A program made the position numbers and the translations under genes. 64,000 nt of DNA from the NCBI GenBank assembly GCA_022376925.1, contig JAIOJX010000024.1, positions 166,873,608 through 166,937,607 on the forward strand. The letters run 5' to 3'. Below, one piece after another: positions 22,773 to 35,632 of this stretch. Below the pieces are notes generated by a model. It did not search any database and was not told the origin of the DNA. It saw only the letters and a list, made by a program, of their open reading frames with translations. Each line of letters starts with the position of its first letter. Position 1 is the first letter of the stretch. Source of the DNA: Tragulus kanchil (lineage: Eukaryota; Chordata; Mammalia; Artiodactyla; Tragulidae).

Positions 22773-25008
22773 GCATTCCCTCTAAGATCAGGAACAAGAC
22801 AAGAGTGTCCACTTTCACCACTACTATTAAACATAGTCCTGGAAGTTCTAGCAACAGCAATAAGAGAAGAGAAAGAAATCAAAGGAATCCAGATTGGAAA
22901 GGAAGAAGTCAAGCTCTCTCTCTTTGCAGATGACATGATATTATACATAGACAATCCCAAAGACACTGTTACAAAGCTACTAGAGCTAATCAACGAATTC
23001 AGCAAAGTCGCAGGATACAAAGTCAACACACAGAAATCACTGGCATTCCTATACACAAACAATGAAAAATCAGAAAATGAAATCAAAGAGGCAGTCCCCT
23101 TCACCACTGCAACCAAAAGAAGCATATATCTAGGAATAAACATACCCAAAGAAACAAAAGAACTGTACACAGAAAATTACAAGACACTCACAAAAGAAAT
23201 CAAAGATGACATAAACAGATGGAGAGATATTCCATGTTCCTGGGTCAGAAGAATCAATATTGTGAAAATGACCATACTACCAAATATCATCTACAGATTC
23301 AATGTGATCCCTATCAAACTACCAATGACATTCTTCACTGAACTAGACCAAAGAATCACACAGTTCATATGGAAACACAAAAGACCTCGAATAGCCAAAG
23401 CCATCCTGAGGAAGAAGAATGGAGCTGGACGGATCAGCCTCCCCAACTTCAGACTCTACTACAAAGCAACAGTCCTCAAGACAGTATGGCACTGGCACAA
23501 AAACAGACATATAGACCAATAAAACAAAATAGAGAACCCAGAGATAAACCCATGCACCTATGGGTACCTTATTTTTGACAAAGGAGGCGAATATATAAAA
23601 TGGGACAAAGGCAGCCTCTTCAACAAATGGTGCTGGGAAAATTGGACAGCTACATGCAAAAAAAAATGAAGTTGGAACATTCCCTGACACCATACACAAA
23701 GGTCAACTCAAAATGGATTAAAGACCTAAATGTAAGACCAGAAACCATCAAACTCTTAGAAGAGAATATAGGCAAAACACTCAAGGACATTAATCAAAGC
23801 AAAATCTTCCAAGACCCACTTACTAGATTAGTGAAACGAAAAAGAGAAATGAATATGTGGGCCCTAATGAAACTTAAAACCTTTTGGACAGCATTCCCTC
23901 TAAGATCAGGAACAAGACAAGAGTGTCCACTTTCACCACTACTATTAAACATAGTCCTGGAAGTTCTAGCAACAGCAATAAGAGAAGAGAAAGAAATCAA
24001 AGGAATCCAGATTGGAAAGGAAGAAGTCAAGCTCTCTCTCTTTGCAGATGACATGATATTATACATAGACAATCCCAAAGACACTGTTACAAAGCTACTA
24101 GAGCTAATCAACGAATTCAGCAAAGTCGCAGGATACAAAGTCAACACACAGAAATCACTGGCATTCCTATACACAAACAATGAAAAATCAGAAAATGAAA
24201 TCAAAGAGGCAGTCCCCTTCACCACTGCAACTAAAAGAAGCATATATCTAGGAATAAACCTACCCAAAGAAACAAAAGAACTGTACACAGAAAATTACAA
24301 GACACTCACAAAAGAAATCAAAGATGACATAAACAGATGGAGAGATATTCCATGTTCCTGGGTCAGAAGAATCAATATTGTGAAAATGACCATACTACCA
24401 AATATCATCTACAGATTCAATGTGATCCCTATCAAACTACCAATGACATTCTTCACTGAACTAGACCAAAGAATCACACAGTTCATATGGAAACACAAAA
24501 GACCTCGAATAGCCAAAGCCATCCTGAGGAAGAAGAATGGAGCTGGACGGATCAGCCTCCCCAACTTCAGACTCTACTACAAAGCAACAGTCCTCAAGAC
24601 AGTATGGCACTGGCACAAAAACAGACATATAGACCAATAAAACAAAATAGAGAACCCAGAGATAAACCCATGCACCTATGGGTACCTTATTTTTGACAAA
24701 GGAGGCGAATATATAAAATGGGACAAAGGCAGCCTCTTCAACAAATGGTGCTGGGAAAATTGGACAGCTACATGCAAAAAAAAATGAAGTTGGAACATTC
24801 CCTGACACCATACACAAAGGTCAACTCAAAATGGATTAAAGACCTAAATGTAAGACCAGAAACCATCAAACTCTTAGAAGAGAATATAGGCAAAACACTC
24901 AAGGACATTAATCAAAGCAAAATCTTCCAAGACCCACTTACTAGATTAGTGAAACGAAAAAGAGAAATGAACATATGGGACCTAATGAAACTTAAAACCT
25001 TTTGTACA
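22773..25008. repeat. Tandem duplication D, offset 1118
   Basis: 22773-23890 recurs at 23891-25008, covering the L1 reverse transcriptase. The junction shows the 4-base overlap agca. Confidence 0.97.
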
Positions 25009-26315
25009 GCAAAAGAAACTACAAAAAAGCTGAACAGATAACCCACAGAATGGTAGAAATAATAGCAAATGAAACAACAGACAAAGAATTAATCTCAAAA
25101 GTCTACCAGCAACTCAGACAACTTATCATTGGAAAAATGAACAACCCAATCAAAAAATGGGAAAAGGATCTTAACAGTCGCCTCTCCAAAGAGGACATAC
25201 AGATGGCCCAAAAACACATGAAACAATACTCAACCTCGCTTACCGTTAGAGAAATGCAAATCAAAACTACAATGAGATATCACCTCACTCCTGTCAGAAT
25301 GGCCATCATCCACAAATCGACAGACAATACATGCTGGAGAGGGTGCAGAGAAAAGGGAACACTCTTGCATTGCTGGTGGGAATGTAAATTGATACAGGCT
25401 CTATGGAAGACAGTACGGAGATTTCTTAAAAAACTAAAAACAGAAGCACCATACAACTCAGCAATCCCACTCTTAGGTTTATACCCTGATGAAATTAAAA
25501 TCTGAAAGAAGCACCTGTACCTCAATGTTCATTGCAGCTCTCTGTACAATAGCTAGAACATGGAAGCAACCTAGATGCCCATCAACGAATGAATGGATCC
25601 AAAAGCTCTGGTACATATATACAATGGAATACTACACAGCTCTAAGAAGAAATGCAGAAGACTCAGTCCTAATGCGGTGGCTGGATCTAGAACCTATCAT
25701 AAAAAGTGAAGTCAGTCAGAAAGAGGACAAATACAGTATATTAACACATATATATGGAGTCTAGTAGGATGGTGATGATGGCACACGCAGTGAAGTGATG
25801 GAAAGACAGACATGGACAGTGGACATATGGACATTGTGGGGAAGGAACAGTGGGTGGGAGGCGTAAAGGAAGTAGCATGAAGGCCTGTACTGTCATAGGT
25901 GAAGAAAATAGCTCTAGTCATTGCTCTGTGAGAAAAGGAGATCCTGCAGGGGTGCTGTGTGACGGTCAGGAGGGGTGGGATGAGGGGGATATACATATGA
26001 CTAATCTGGGAACATACATATCTGTAAACAACAAAACTCTGTAAAAGTTAAAAGTAAAATAAAGGTTTAAAAGTAATAATAATAATAAAGTGCGACAGTC
26101 CTCCTCCCTGGCCCCGTGCCCACCTGGACACAAATTCGCCCATCTGAGTCTATCTCATTTCACCCTGTTGGCCACTGTGGTCTCAGGCGGTTTTCGAAAA
26201 CAGTGTCTGTGTAAAATAGGAGCATGTTCCTAAGCCAGACATCGGTGCTCTGATACAGCTTTGCTAATAGGTAAACTTTCGGGCTTTAGAAAAGCAGTGA
26301 TGCTTAAAATAAAAG

Positions 26316-26531
26316 CAAGGGGCGTTGGTTCAATCCCTGGCCTGGGAAGATCCCACGTGCCACGGAGCGGCTGGACCGATGTGTCCAATTACCAAGCTGG
26401 AGCTCTGGAGCGCATGCGCCCAGAGCCGGTGCTCTGCAGCGACAGAGGCCACCGCGATGGGAGGACTACACGGGTTGAAGAATAAAGATAAATAAATAAA
26501 TGAAAGACCAATAGAAGTTGCCAAAAAAAAA
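26316..26531 (+). repeat. CHR-like SINE, local family, 5'-truncated
   Basis: It starts inside the head at caaggggcgttggttcaatc and continues through the family body to an A-rich tail. Confidence 0.88.
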
Positions 26532-26757
26532 ATCCACCTTCCACTGCAGGGGACGCAGGTGCAATCCCTGGTCAAGGAACTAGGGTTCCACATGCTACAA
26601 AACAGGAAGGCTCCACAACTACTGAGCCCCTGTGCCCTGGAGCCCCGCCTCCTTTGCCATACTCACTCACAGCATGTACCTCCTTCTAGCTCCGTGTATA
26701 GACTCATCTCTCACACACACCCCTCACACTCAGACAGGTGACATACATTTTTAAAAA
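26532..26757 (+). repeat. CHR-type SINE, diverged
   Basis: ccaccttccactgcagggga, gcaatccctggtcaaggaac and tagggttccacatgctacaa are a CHR head. The rest is poorly preserved. Confidence 0.6.
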
Positions 26758-27874
26758 TTTTAATCATATTGCACTCTAGGCAAGAATCTGTTTAACCCTT
26801 TAATGCCTGCATTATACTCTACCATACGCAGAGACTTCAATCTTTCACCAGTCCTGTATTTGGACAATTAAGTTTGGGGGTTTCTATCTGTTGCTATTAA
26901 TAAGAATGAAGTAGAACAATTTTGCACTCTTAGATATGCTTTTCAATAAATTCCTAGAAGTAGAATTGCTGAGTTAAAGAGTGCTGGTGGGTTCTATGAG
27001 ATCCCCTCCAGAAGAAGCCTGGAAGTGTATCCGTGTCTCCCTATCTCTCCATGCACGGGTAGAGTGAGGTCTGTTCCTTCTCTTAGAGGTGGACAGATTT
27101 TATAAAAGAAATCTAAAACTAATAACTTGTCACTTTTATACAATTTGCTATTTGGAATGCTTTATTAAGTTCTGATTAAGAGAACTGAGATGTGATGTCT
27201 TCCACATTTGGCCTATCCTTCCCACTTCTAACTGGATTTAGGGAAATAAGTTTAGTGGTGTGTGTCTTAAAGCCAGCCACCAACATAAATAAGAGCCCAG
27301 AACTCCAACTGCACTGAGAAGCTCCACAGAGAAATACTATGATCATCTGATGAGCAGGGGGCACGTGAACTGCAAATGAAGAGGTGAGAAAGTCACCAAG
27401 GAAACACGAATGTACTGGAAACAGGGGAAGTACCCGGACTTGGGAGCTATGCCCTCCAAAGAATTGTTTAGAACTGAGAAACTCATTTCACTTCCAACCA
27501 TGTAATGAAAGAGGATTTTTGTGCCCACGATCATGCTATGTTGCCCCAAGAAGGCACTGGGCACAGATGTGATGCAGATGTGGACTAGAGTCAGTCTGCA
27601 GGAGGCCACGTGATAGGAGGGAAGAGGAAGCCCGCTGCCTCCAGGGAGCAGCCAGCTGTGCAAACAGCAACCGCCTTAGGTGCTCTCCTGGGAAAACAGC
27701 CTAGGATGGAGCTGACAGACAAATACTGCCTTACAGAAAGTCACACCTTTGTAGATGACTGACAGCCTTTATGTACCTTCTATAGGCTCTGTCTCTTCTA
27801 CATGTTTCTTCAAAACACATTTAGCAAATATTGACCATGTACCGACCACCATGTCTTTTTTAAGAGAAGCTTTT
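26758..27874. other. Intergenic DNA
   Basis: Mostly unique; the stretch around 26760-26990 resembles a worn L1 3' UTR (text such as ttgctattaataagaatgaa). From 27027 the DNA recurs at 28131 onward. No gene is supported. Confidence 0.45.
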
Positions 27875-29250
27875 CAACATTTTTAATTTAATTTAATTAA
27901 TTTATTTATTTTTGGCTATGCTGGGTTTCACTGCTGCCACAGGCTCTTCTCTAGTTGTAGGGAGTGGGGGCTACTCTCTAGTTGAGGGGAGCAGGCTTCT
28001 TGTTGTGTTGACTTCTCTTGTGTGGAACTCAGGCTCTAGGGCTCGCGGGCTCAGTAGTCTAGGGCTCAGTGGCTCCGAGTTATGGCTCACGGGCTTAGTT
28101 GCTCGCAGCAGGGCTTGTCATGAACTCATGGTATCCGTGTCTCCCTATCTCTCCATGCACGGGTAGAGTGAGGTCTGTTCCTTCTCTTAGAGGTGGACAG
28201 ATTTTATAAAAGAAATCTAAAACTAATAACTTGTCACTTTTATACAATTTGCTATTTGGAATGCTTTATTAAGTTCTGATTAAGAGAACTGAGATGTGAT
28301 GTCTTCCACATTTGGCCTATCCTTCCCACTTCTAACTGGATTTAGGGAAATAAGTTTAGTGGTGTGTGTCTTAAAGCCAGCCACCAACATAAATAAGAGC
28401 CCAGAACTCCAACTGCACTGAGAAGCTCCACAGAGAAATACTATGATCATCTGATGAGCAGGGGGCACGTGAACTGCAAATGAAGAGGTGAGAAAGTCAC
28501 CAAGGAAACACGAATGTACTGGAAACAGGGGAAGTACCCGGACTTGGGAGCTATGCCCTCCAAAGAATTGTTTAGAACTGAGAAACTCATTTCACTTCCA
28601 ACCATGTAATGAAAGAGGATTTTTGTGCCCACGATCATGCTATGTTGCCCCAAGAAGGCACTGGGCACAGATGTGATGCAGATGTGGACTAGAGTCAGTC
28701 TGCAGGAGGCCACGTGATAGGAGGGAAGAGGAAGCCCGCTGCCTCCAGGGAGCAGCCAGCTGTGCAAACAGCAACCGCCTTAGGTGCTCTCCTGGGAAAA
28801 CAGCCTAGGATGGAGCTGACAGACAAATACTGCCTTACAGAAAGTCACACCTTTGTAGATGACTGACAGCCTTTATGTACCTTCTATAGGCTCTGTCTCT
28901 TCTACATGTTTCTTCAAAACACATTTAGCAAATATTGACCATGTACCGACCACCATGTCTTTTTTAAGAGAAGCTTTTCAACATTTTTAATTTAATTTAA
29001 TTAATTTATTTATTTTTGGCTATGCTGGGTTTCACTGCTGCCACAGGCTCTTCTCTAGTTGTAGGGAGTGGGGGCTACTCTCTAGTTGAGGGGAGCAGGC
29101 TTCTTGTTGTGTTGACTTCTCTTGTGTGGAACTCAGGCTCTAGGGCTCGCGGGCTCAGTAGTTGCTGCATGTGGGCTCAGTGGCTCCGAGTTATGGCTCA
29201 CGGGCTTAGTTGCTCCGCAGCATGTGGGATCTTCCCAGATCACGGATTGA
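27027..29250. repeat. Tandem duplication E, offset 1104
   Basis: 27027 to about 28130 recurs from 28131, in unique DNA plus a CHR SINE. Copy 1 has a scrambled end. Confidence 0.95.
27875..28113 (-). repeat. CHR-type SINE, antisense (first copy, broken)
   Basis: atttatttttggctatgctg, ggtttcactgctgccacagg and ttctctagttgtagggagtg give an antisense CHR SINE. Copy 1 lacks the segment gttgctgcatgtg and its 3' end is scrambled; the fuller version is at 28979-29305. Confidence 0.8.
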
Positions 29251-29305
29251 ACTCATGTCTCCTGCACGGGCAGGCAAATTCCTCACCACTGAACTACCAG
29301 GGACT
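28979..29305 (-). repeat. CHR-type SINE, antisense (second copy, complete)
   Basis: Same insertion as at 27875 but reaching its 5' end: gtgggatcttcccagatcac, ggattgaactcatgtctcct and gaactaccagggac. Confidence 0.85.
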
Positions 29306-29309
29306 TTGA

Positions 29310-29490
29310 ATATACATGATTTGATTCAATCTTCACAACCTAGTGAAAGCCATCTCTGTCTCATCCTTGAAAAAATTAGTCTCAAGAAAAGTAAAACACT
29401 TGGCTAAAACTACACAAGATAATAACCGAAGGGACCAGGTCTGAACCCAAGATTATCTGATCCAATATCCATACTCTTTCCATCACAGCA
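29310..29490 (-). repeat. MIR-like SINE, antisense
   Basis: tcaatcttcacaacctagtg, aaaacacttggctaaaacta and caggtctgaacccaagatta follow reversed MIR order. Confidence 0.5.
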
Positions 29491-29687
29491 GACTGCTTCT
29501 CCCAACTTTGGTATCTACAACTTTTAAGACACCAGAGCTCTAGAATCAGGACTGGTGAAATTTAAATTTTTGGAGGTTCTACTAAATACTTCTGAATATA
29601 TTAATACACATCACATGCAATAATCCACTCATTGTCCTTTCAAATATAATTCAAGACATACAATCATAAAATATCAAAATAAGCATA

Positions 29688-29750
29688 CATATCTGTAAGC
29701 AACAAAACTCTGTAAAAGTTAAAAGTAAAATAAAAGTTTAAAAAAAAAAG
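29688..29750 (+). repeat. L1 3' tail fragment
   Basis: Short tail with acatatctgtaagcaacaaa and aaagttaaaagtaaaataaa, nearly identical to the end of the L1 at 26010-26070. The upstream L1 body is absent. Confidence 0.8.
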
Positions 29751-30039
29751 AATGGGGCAAAATTAATTACATTACATAATGCATCTAAAAATGGTTAAGT
29801 ATGGAAATTAAGTCTTTTCCTCACTAATTATCTGAGAAAGCATAAATTATTAAAAGGAGATAGTATTCAGCTAAAAGAGAAAAAGATTCAAATTGTAAAT
29901 TAAAATTTCATTCCACCTTTAATTATAGGCTCCTTGAGTGTTAGACTGATATAACACTTTAACTCGGCCTGGTATTGAGGTTGCACATAATACTCAGTAA
30001 ACATGTACTCACTGAGACAACTTTTAAAAAGTTTTTTTA
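29751..30039. other. Intergenic AT-rich DNA
   Basis: No recognised feature. Confidence 0.5.
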
Positions 30040-30545
30040 AAGTCAGACATTGGGGAAAGATATTCACAGCTCATGGAACCAGTAAAAGATTAGTTTCCAC
30101 AAAAATTATTAAACTTCAATAAATCAATAAGAAAAACTGCCCAGTAGAAAACAGGCCATGAACTAGCAATTCATAGAAGAATAAATGCTAATAGATAAGA
30201 AACAATGGGGGGAAAAAGTTCAGCTTCACTAATAAGAGGGAATTACAAATCATGAGAGCAATTTCATTATCAATTTACATTGGCAAAAATAGTATCATAA
30301 TACCATGTGTTGGTGAGACGTGAGGAAGTGAGAATTCTCATCACTCTTCAGAGTCACTCCAGAAAGCAATCGGGACAATGTCTGGCAAAACTGCTGACCC
30401 GTGATCAAACAGCTCCATTTTCAAGGAAAACCTAGTACGCACATGCACACAGGAAGATACAAACCTATGAGGATATTCATTACAGTATTATTTATAACAG
30501 CCAAAAATAGGAAGTGACATATCTGTACATAAAACAAAGGATAAA
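30040..30545 (+). repeat. Ancient L1 3' region
   Basis: aagaaaaactgcccagtaga, gagggaattacaaatcatga, ccatgtgttggtgagacgtg and cagtattatttataacagcc are worn ORF2/3' UTR landmarks of an old L1. Confidence 0.7.
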
Positions 30546-30699
30546 CACATATAGTATACAGAAAGTCTCCTACATACAAATGAGTTCCATTCTGAGAGCA
30601 ACTTTGTCAGCCCAATCTGTCTGTAAGTCCAGCAACGTTAGCTGAGGTACCCAACTAACACAATAGGCTAAAGAGTAACGTACTGTGATAGGTTTATAA

Positions 30700-31095
30700 G
30701 ACTCTTCACACAGAAGTAAGTCAAAAAGAGAAAGACAAGTACAGTATACTAACACATAAATATGGAATCTAGTAAGAGGGTAATGGTAACACACGCAGTG
30801 AAGCAATGGAAAAACAGACATAGAGAACAGACATATGGACATTGTGAGGAATGAACAGTGGGTGGGAGGCACAGAGGGAGTAACATGGAAACCTGTACTA
30901 TCATATGTGAAAAAGACTGCTATGGTCATTGCCCTGCGGGAATAGGAGACCCTGCAGGGGTGGGGTGTGATGGCCTGGAGGGGTGGAATGGGGGGGACTG
31001 GAAGCGGGGAGAGGCCAGGGAACATACTGGGAACATACATGTCTGTGAACAACAAAACTCTGTAAAGCGTTTTAAAAAATAAAATTAAATAATTA
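30700..31095 (+). repeat. Bovine-type L1 3' UTR, 5'-truncated
   Basis: gcagtgaagcaatggaaaaa, cagtgggtgggaggcacaga, gaccctgcaggggtggggtg and ctgtgaacaacaaaactctg parallel the 3' UTR at 25780-26060. It ends in (AAAT)n and poly(A). Confidence 0.88.
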
Positions 31096-31287
31096 AAAAA
31101 AAGACTCTTCACAGAAATAATATGTATATAGGAAACAAACACGAACATAAAACAATCTTACCATATAGCCTCTTGAAACGTAGAGTGGTCCAGTACAATA
31201 AGGGCGGGCATGTATGTTTGCATATTGAGTTCACACCTCAGAGGTTTGTGTGTAGGAGACTTACTATATCCTTATTTAATTTTTTTA

Positions 31288-31602
31288 ATTTTTATTTTTA
31301 TTTATTTATCTTTTTTGGGGGGGGGGGAGGGAGGGGAGTGGGTGGGCCACTTCCGTTGATCTTTCATTTCTCTATTTTCATCCATCTTTGTTCCTTGGCT
31401 CCTGTGGGCTTCCCATCGTGGTGGCCTCTGTCGTTGCAGAGCTCTGGCTCTGGGCACATGCGCCCCAGAGCTCCGGCTTGGTCATTGGACACATCGGTTC
31501 AGCTGCTCCGAGGCACGTGGGATCTTCCCAGGCCAGGGATCGAACCAGCGCTCCTTTCACTGCAAGGTGGTGTCCTTACTCACTGGACTACCAGGGAAGC
31601 CC
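31288..31602 (-). repeat. CHR-like SINE, local family (first copy)
   Basis: Antisense full copy between repeats of ccttatttaattttt, its apparent target-site duplication. Its C/G-rich tail region (gggggggggagggaggggag) matches other members. Confidence 0.92.
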
Positions 31603-32379
31603 CTTATTTAATTTTAACAGGCAAAATGAATGACTAGATATTCAGATATTAATTCATGTCTAAAATATTAATGAACTGAAAAGTCAATATGCAGAAGACG
31701 TATATAAGATGATCACTTTAACAAAGTTTAAGAACCACAGAAAACTTGACGCTGTATTTATGAAATCTGGTATGTAGAAAAGGCATGAAAATGTAGATAG
31801 AACAAAACTTTTCAACCTCAGGATACTGACTGTCTTTTAGGAGAGGAATGAACTGAAAAGGAGAAAAAAAGGGACTTCAACTACATCCATTCTGTTTCTT
31901 AACAGAAAAGATTTGAAGCAAAGAAGGTAATTTTAAGATTAAATTTGGGTGTACGTATACAGATGTTTGTTAAATTATTCTCTATGTCCTTCTATATATT
32001 TTGAAGTTTTTATTAAGACAACCACTGAGTGCTAGACTGTATCTAACAAAAGCAGGAAGTGTTCTGACGTCAGTGCTTTCCTTTAAAATGTCCTTGCTAT
32101 TTATATTTTGAAGTTTAAGCGGGAACATACATGTCTGTGAACAACAAAACTCTGTAAAGCGTTTTAAAAAATAAAATTAAATAATTAAAAAAAAGACTCT
32201 TCACAGAAATAATATGTATATAGGAAACAAACACGAACATAAAACAATCTTACCATATAGCCTCTTGAAACGTAGAGTGGTCCAGTACAATAAGGGCGGG
32301 CATGTATGTTTGCATATTGAGTTCACACCTCAGAGGTTTGTGTGTAGGAGACTTACTATATCCTTATTTAATTTTTTTA

Positions 32380-32694
32380 ATTTTTATTTTTATTTATTTA
32401 TCTTTTTTGGGGGGTGGGGAGGGAGGGGAGTGGGTGGGCCACTTCCGTTGATCTTTCATTTCTCTATTTTCATCCATCTTTGTTCCTTGGCTCCTGTGGG
32501 CTTCCCATCGTGGTGGCCTCTGTCGTTGCAGAGCTCTGGCTCTGGGCACATGCGCCCCAGAGCTCCGGCTTGGTCATTGGACACATCGGTTCAGCTGCTC
32601 CGAGGCACGTGGGATCTTCCCAGGCCAGGGATCGAACCAGCGCTCCTTTCACTGCAAGGTGGTGTCCTTACTCACTGGACTACCAGGGAAGCCC
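32380..32694 (-). repeat. CHR-like SINE, local family (tandem-duplication copy)
   Basis: Same insertion as 31288-31602, repeated with its flanks at offset 1092 and a one-base change in the G run. Confidence 0.92.
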
Positions 32695-32822
32695 CTTATT
32701 TAATTTTAACAGGCAAAATGAATGACTAGATATTCAGATATTAATTCATGTCTAAAATATTAATGAACTGAAAAGTCAATATGCAGAAGACGTATATAAG
32801 ATGATCACTTTAACAAAGTTTA

Positions 32823-35136
32823 AGAACCACAGAAAACTTGACGCTGTATTTATGAAATCTGGTATGTAGAAAAGGCATGAAAATGTAGATAGAACAAAAC
32901 TTTTCAACCTCAGGATACTGACTGTCTTTTAGGAGAGGAATGAACTGAAAAGGAGAAAAAAAGGGACTTCAACTACATCCATTCTGTTTCTTAACAGAAA
33001 AGATTTGAAGCAAAGAAGGTAATTTTAAGATTAAATTTGGGTGTACGTATACAGATGTTTGTTAAATTATTCTCTATGTCCTTCTATATATTTTGAAGTT
33101 TTTATTAAGACAACCACTGAGTGCTAGACTGTATCTAACAAAAGCAGGAAGTGTTCTGAGCATGCGTCAGTGCTTGATGTCAACAGACTATTATAGGCAG
33201 CAGAAATTTTGAGAAGTACAGTCAGTTCGCTACTTCTCTTACGAAAATATCTTATGGAAAGAAAATACAGGTTCATTTAAGTTTAAGCTTTCTTAATGTA
33301 TGTTATTTTTCTATAGCAAAATATGCAGAAGCAATTTAAACTTAATTATTGAGAGTTGAAAGCAACTGGCAAGTATAAGATAGCTATGAAAAAATAGTAA
33401 CAGAAAAGTGAATGCTTTACTGACTTTAATCTGGCATACAAGAAAAATATGTTCTTACAGAGAAACCTAGAAGACATTAAAATTCATAATATTCAAAATT
33501 ATAATTCATGTAATTATAATTCAATAAGAAGACTGGAATTGTATACATTTGTACATATATAAAACATATTACCTATCAGTCAGGCTCATGAGATCAAAAC
33601 TACTCAAATGAAAAAGTGAGTAACAATGAACAAAATTAATAGTGGACAGAATCATGGAGATCAGGTCAAAGTTTTTCCAGGAAGAAATAGTACTTTGGGG
33701 GAGAATATTAAAATTACAACTTACTTTAAAATGAAGAGTCCCCAGAACCATATCTAACTTATATTCATTATTTGAATGATTAAAGTGAAATCTTTTAAAA
33801 GGAGCTCAGGGTAGCATATCAAAATGATGTAAAAAACCACGAGACTATATATTTGGAAAAATAGTTTTAATAAGTCACAAAAATATTGAAGTATACTTTC
33901 CATTATAAATTAGACAGAGTAATCTGAGAAAGCATTCACAGATACAGTCCACGTGCACTGAGATGTGCTCCCTAGAACCACAGAAAACTTGACGCTGTAT
34001 TTATGAAATCTGGTATGTAGAAAAGGCATGAAAATGTAGATAGAACAAAACTTTTCAACCTCAGGATACTGACTGTCTTTTAGGAGAGGAATGAACTGAA
34101 AAGGAGAAAAAAAGGGACTTCAACTACATCCATTCTGTTTCTTAACAGAAAAGATTTGAAGCAAAGAAGGTAATTTTAAGATTAAATTTGGGTGTACGAT
34201 ACAGATGTTTGTTAAATTATTCTCTATGTCCTTCTATATATTTTGAAGTTTTTATTAAGACAACCACTGAGTGCTAGACTGTATCTAACAAAAGCAGGAA
34301 GTGTTCTGAGCATGCGTCAGTGCTTGATGTCAACAGACTATTATAGGCAGCAGAAATTTTGAGAAGTACAGTCAGTTCGCTACTTCTCTTACGAAAATAT
34401 CTTATGGAAAGAAAATACAGGTTCATTTAAGTTTAAGCTTTCTTAATGTATGTTATTTTTCTATAGCAAAATATGCAGAAGCAATTTAAACTTAATTATT
34501 GAGAGTTGAAAGCAACTGGCAAGTATAAGATAGCTATAAAAAAATAGTAACAGAAAAGTGAATGCTTTACTGACTTTAATCTGGCATACAAGAAAAATAT
34601 GTTCTTACAGAGAAACCTAGAAGACATTAAAATTCATAATATTCAAAATTATAATTCATGTAATTATAATTCAATAAGAAGACTGGAATTGTATACATTT
34701 GTACATATATAAAACATATTACCTATCAGTCAGGCTCATGAGATCAAAACTACTCAAATGAAAAAGTGAGTAACAATGAACAAAATTAATAGTGGACAGA
34801 ATCATGGAGATCAGGTCAAAGTTTTTCCAGGAAGAAATAGTACTTTGGGGGAGAATATTAAAATTACAACTTACTTTAAAATGAAGAGTCCCCAGAACCA
34901 TATCTAACTTATATTCATTATTTGAATGATTAAAGTGAAATCTTTTAAAAGGAGCTCAGGGTAGCATATCAAAATGATGTAAAAAACCACGAGACTATAT
35001 ATTTGGAAAAATAGTTTTAATAAGTCACAAAAATATTGAAGTATACTTTCCATTATAAATTAGACAGAGTAATCTGAGAAAGCATTCACAGAGCTTACGT
35101 CAATCTGAGTCCACGTGCACTGAGATGTGCTCCCCT
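32823..35136. repeat. Tandem duplication G, offset about 1150
   Basis: 32823-33973 recurs at 33974-35136. It overlaps duplication F, so about 330 bp exist three times (31731, 32823, 33974). Confidence 0.97.
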
Positions 35137-35480
35137 AGCATACAGAAAGCCAACAGCAAACATCATTCAAAGCTACAAGAGACTAGTTATCTATAATGAA
35201 ATCCAACTATAGTAAACACAGCTTAATGAAATAATAAATATATTAGTTAGTTCATTCCTAAGTTGATCTGACATGATGGAAGGAAGTGTTTACTCAATAG
35301 AAGCTAGATGAATAGAAAAAAATTCTTTTCTATTTGCTATATAAGCCTGAGCGCCGATGCCTTGGGAACACAGCCATATGGATATGAAGGCTCCTACAAT
35401 TGTTTCGTGATTTTATCTGAAAAAGGTTCTCTTTTGATAAATTTAGGTCTTTGGTGTATTAAGGTACAAAGAAATTTTAT
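33160..35480. other. Intergenic AT-rich DNA with duplicated block
   Basis: AT-rich sequence without recognised gene or repeat family. The block from 32823 recurs from 33974 to 35136. Confidence 0.5.
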
Positions 35481-35484
35481 AGAT

Positions 35485-35632
35485 TTTTTTTTAAATATTT
35501 TATTTATATTTATTTGGCTGCATTGGGTCTCAGTTGTAGCATGTGGTCTCCAGTTCCCTGACCAGGGATCGAACCCAGGCTCCCTGCTTTGGGAGCACAG
35601 AGTCTTAGCCACTGGACCACCAGAGAATTCCC
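35485..35632 (-). repeat. CHR-type SINE, antisense
   Basis: ttggctgcattgggtctcag, ccctgaccagggatcgaacc, caggctccctgctttgggag and actggaccaccagagaattc form a short antisense CHR SINE. Confidence 0.8.

Larger units (their letters stand above)
18115..26099 (+). mobile_element. Bovine-type L1, ORF1-less, with duplicated segments
   Basis: The L1 5' end with gctaagatggcggcgtagaa stands at 18128 and, through duplication, at 19235. An endonuclease block (KKAGVAILISDKIDLKIKKI, FSRIDHILGHKSNLSQFKK) and a reverse transcriptase block with [14 protein letters not shown] each occur twice. The 3' UTR ends at 26086 in (AAT)n. The flanks aaagtgtgacagt (18115-18127) and aaagtgcgacagt (26087-26099) look like a target-site duplication with one mismatch, so the ends are intact. 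ORF1 is missing, a deletion near 22291 shifts the frame, and stops occur, so it is non-coding. Confidence 0.9.
31029..33159. repeat. Tandem duplication F, offset 1092
   Basis: 31029-32067 recurs at 32121-33159, with 53 bp of filler. Confidence 0.97.

Noticed and set aside
19947..24640. Long open frames with endonuclease and reverse transcriptase text as host genes
   Set aside because: They are L1 ORF2 fragments, broken and partly doubled by duplications.
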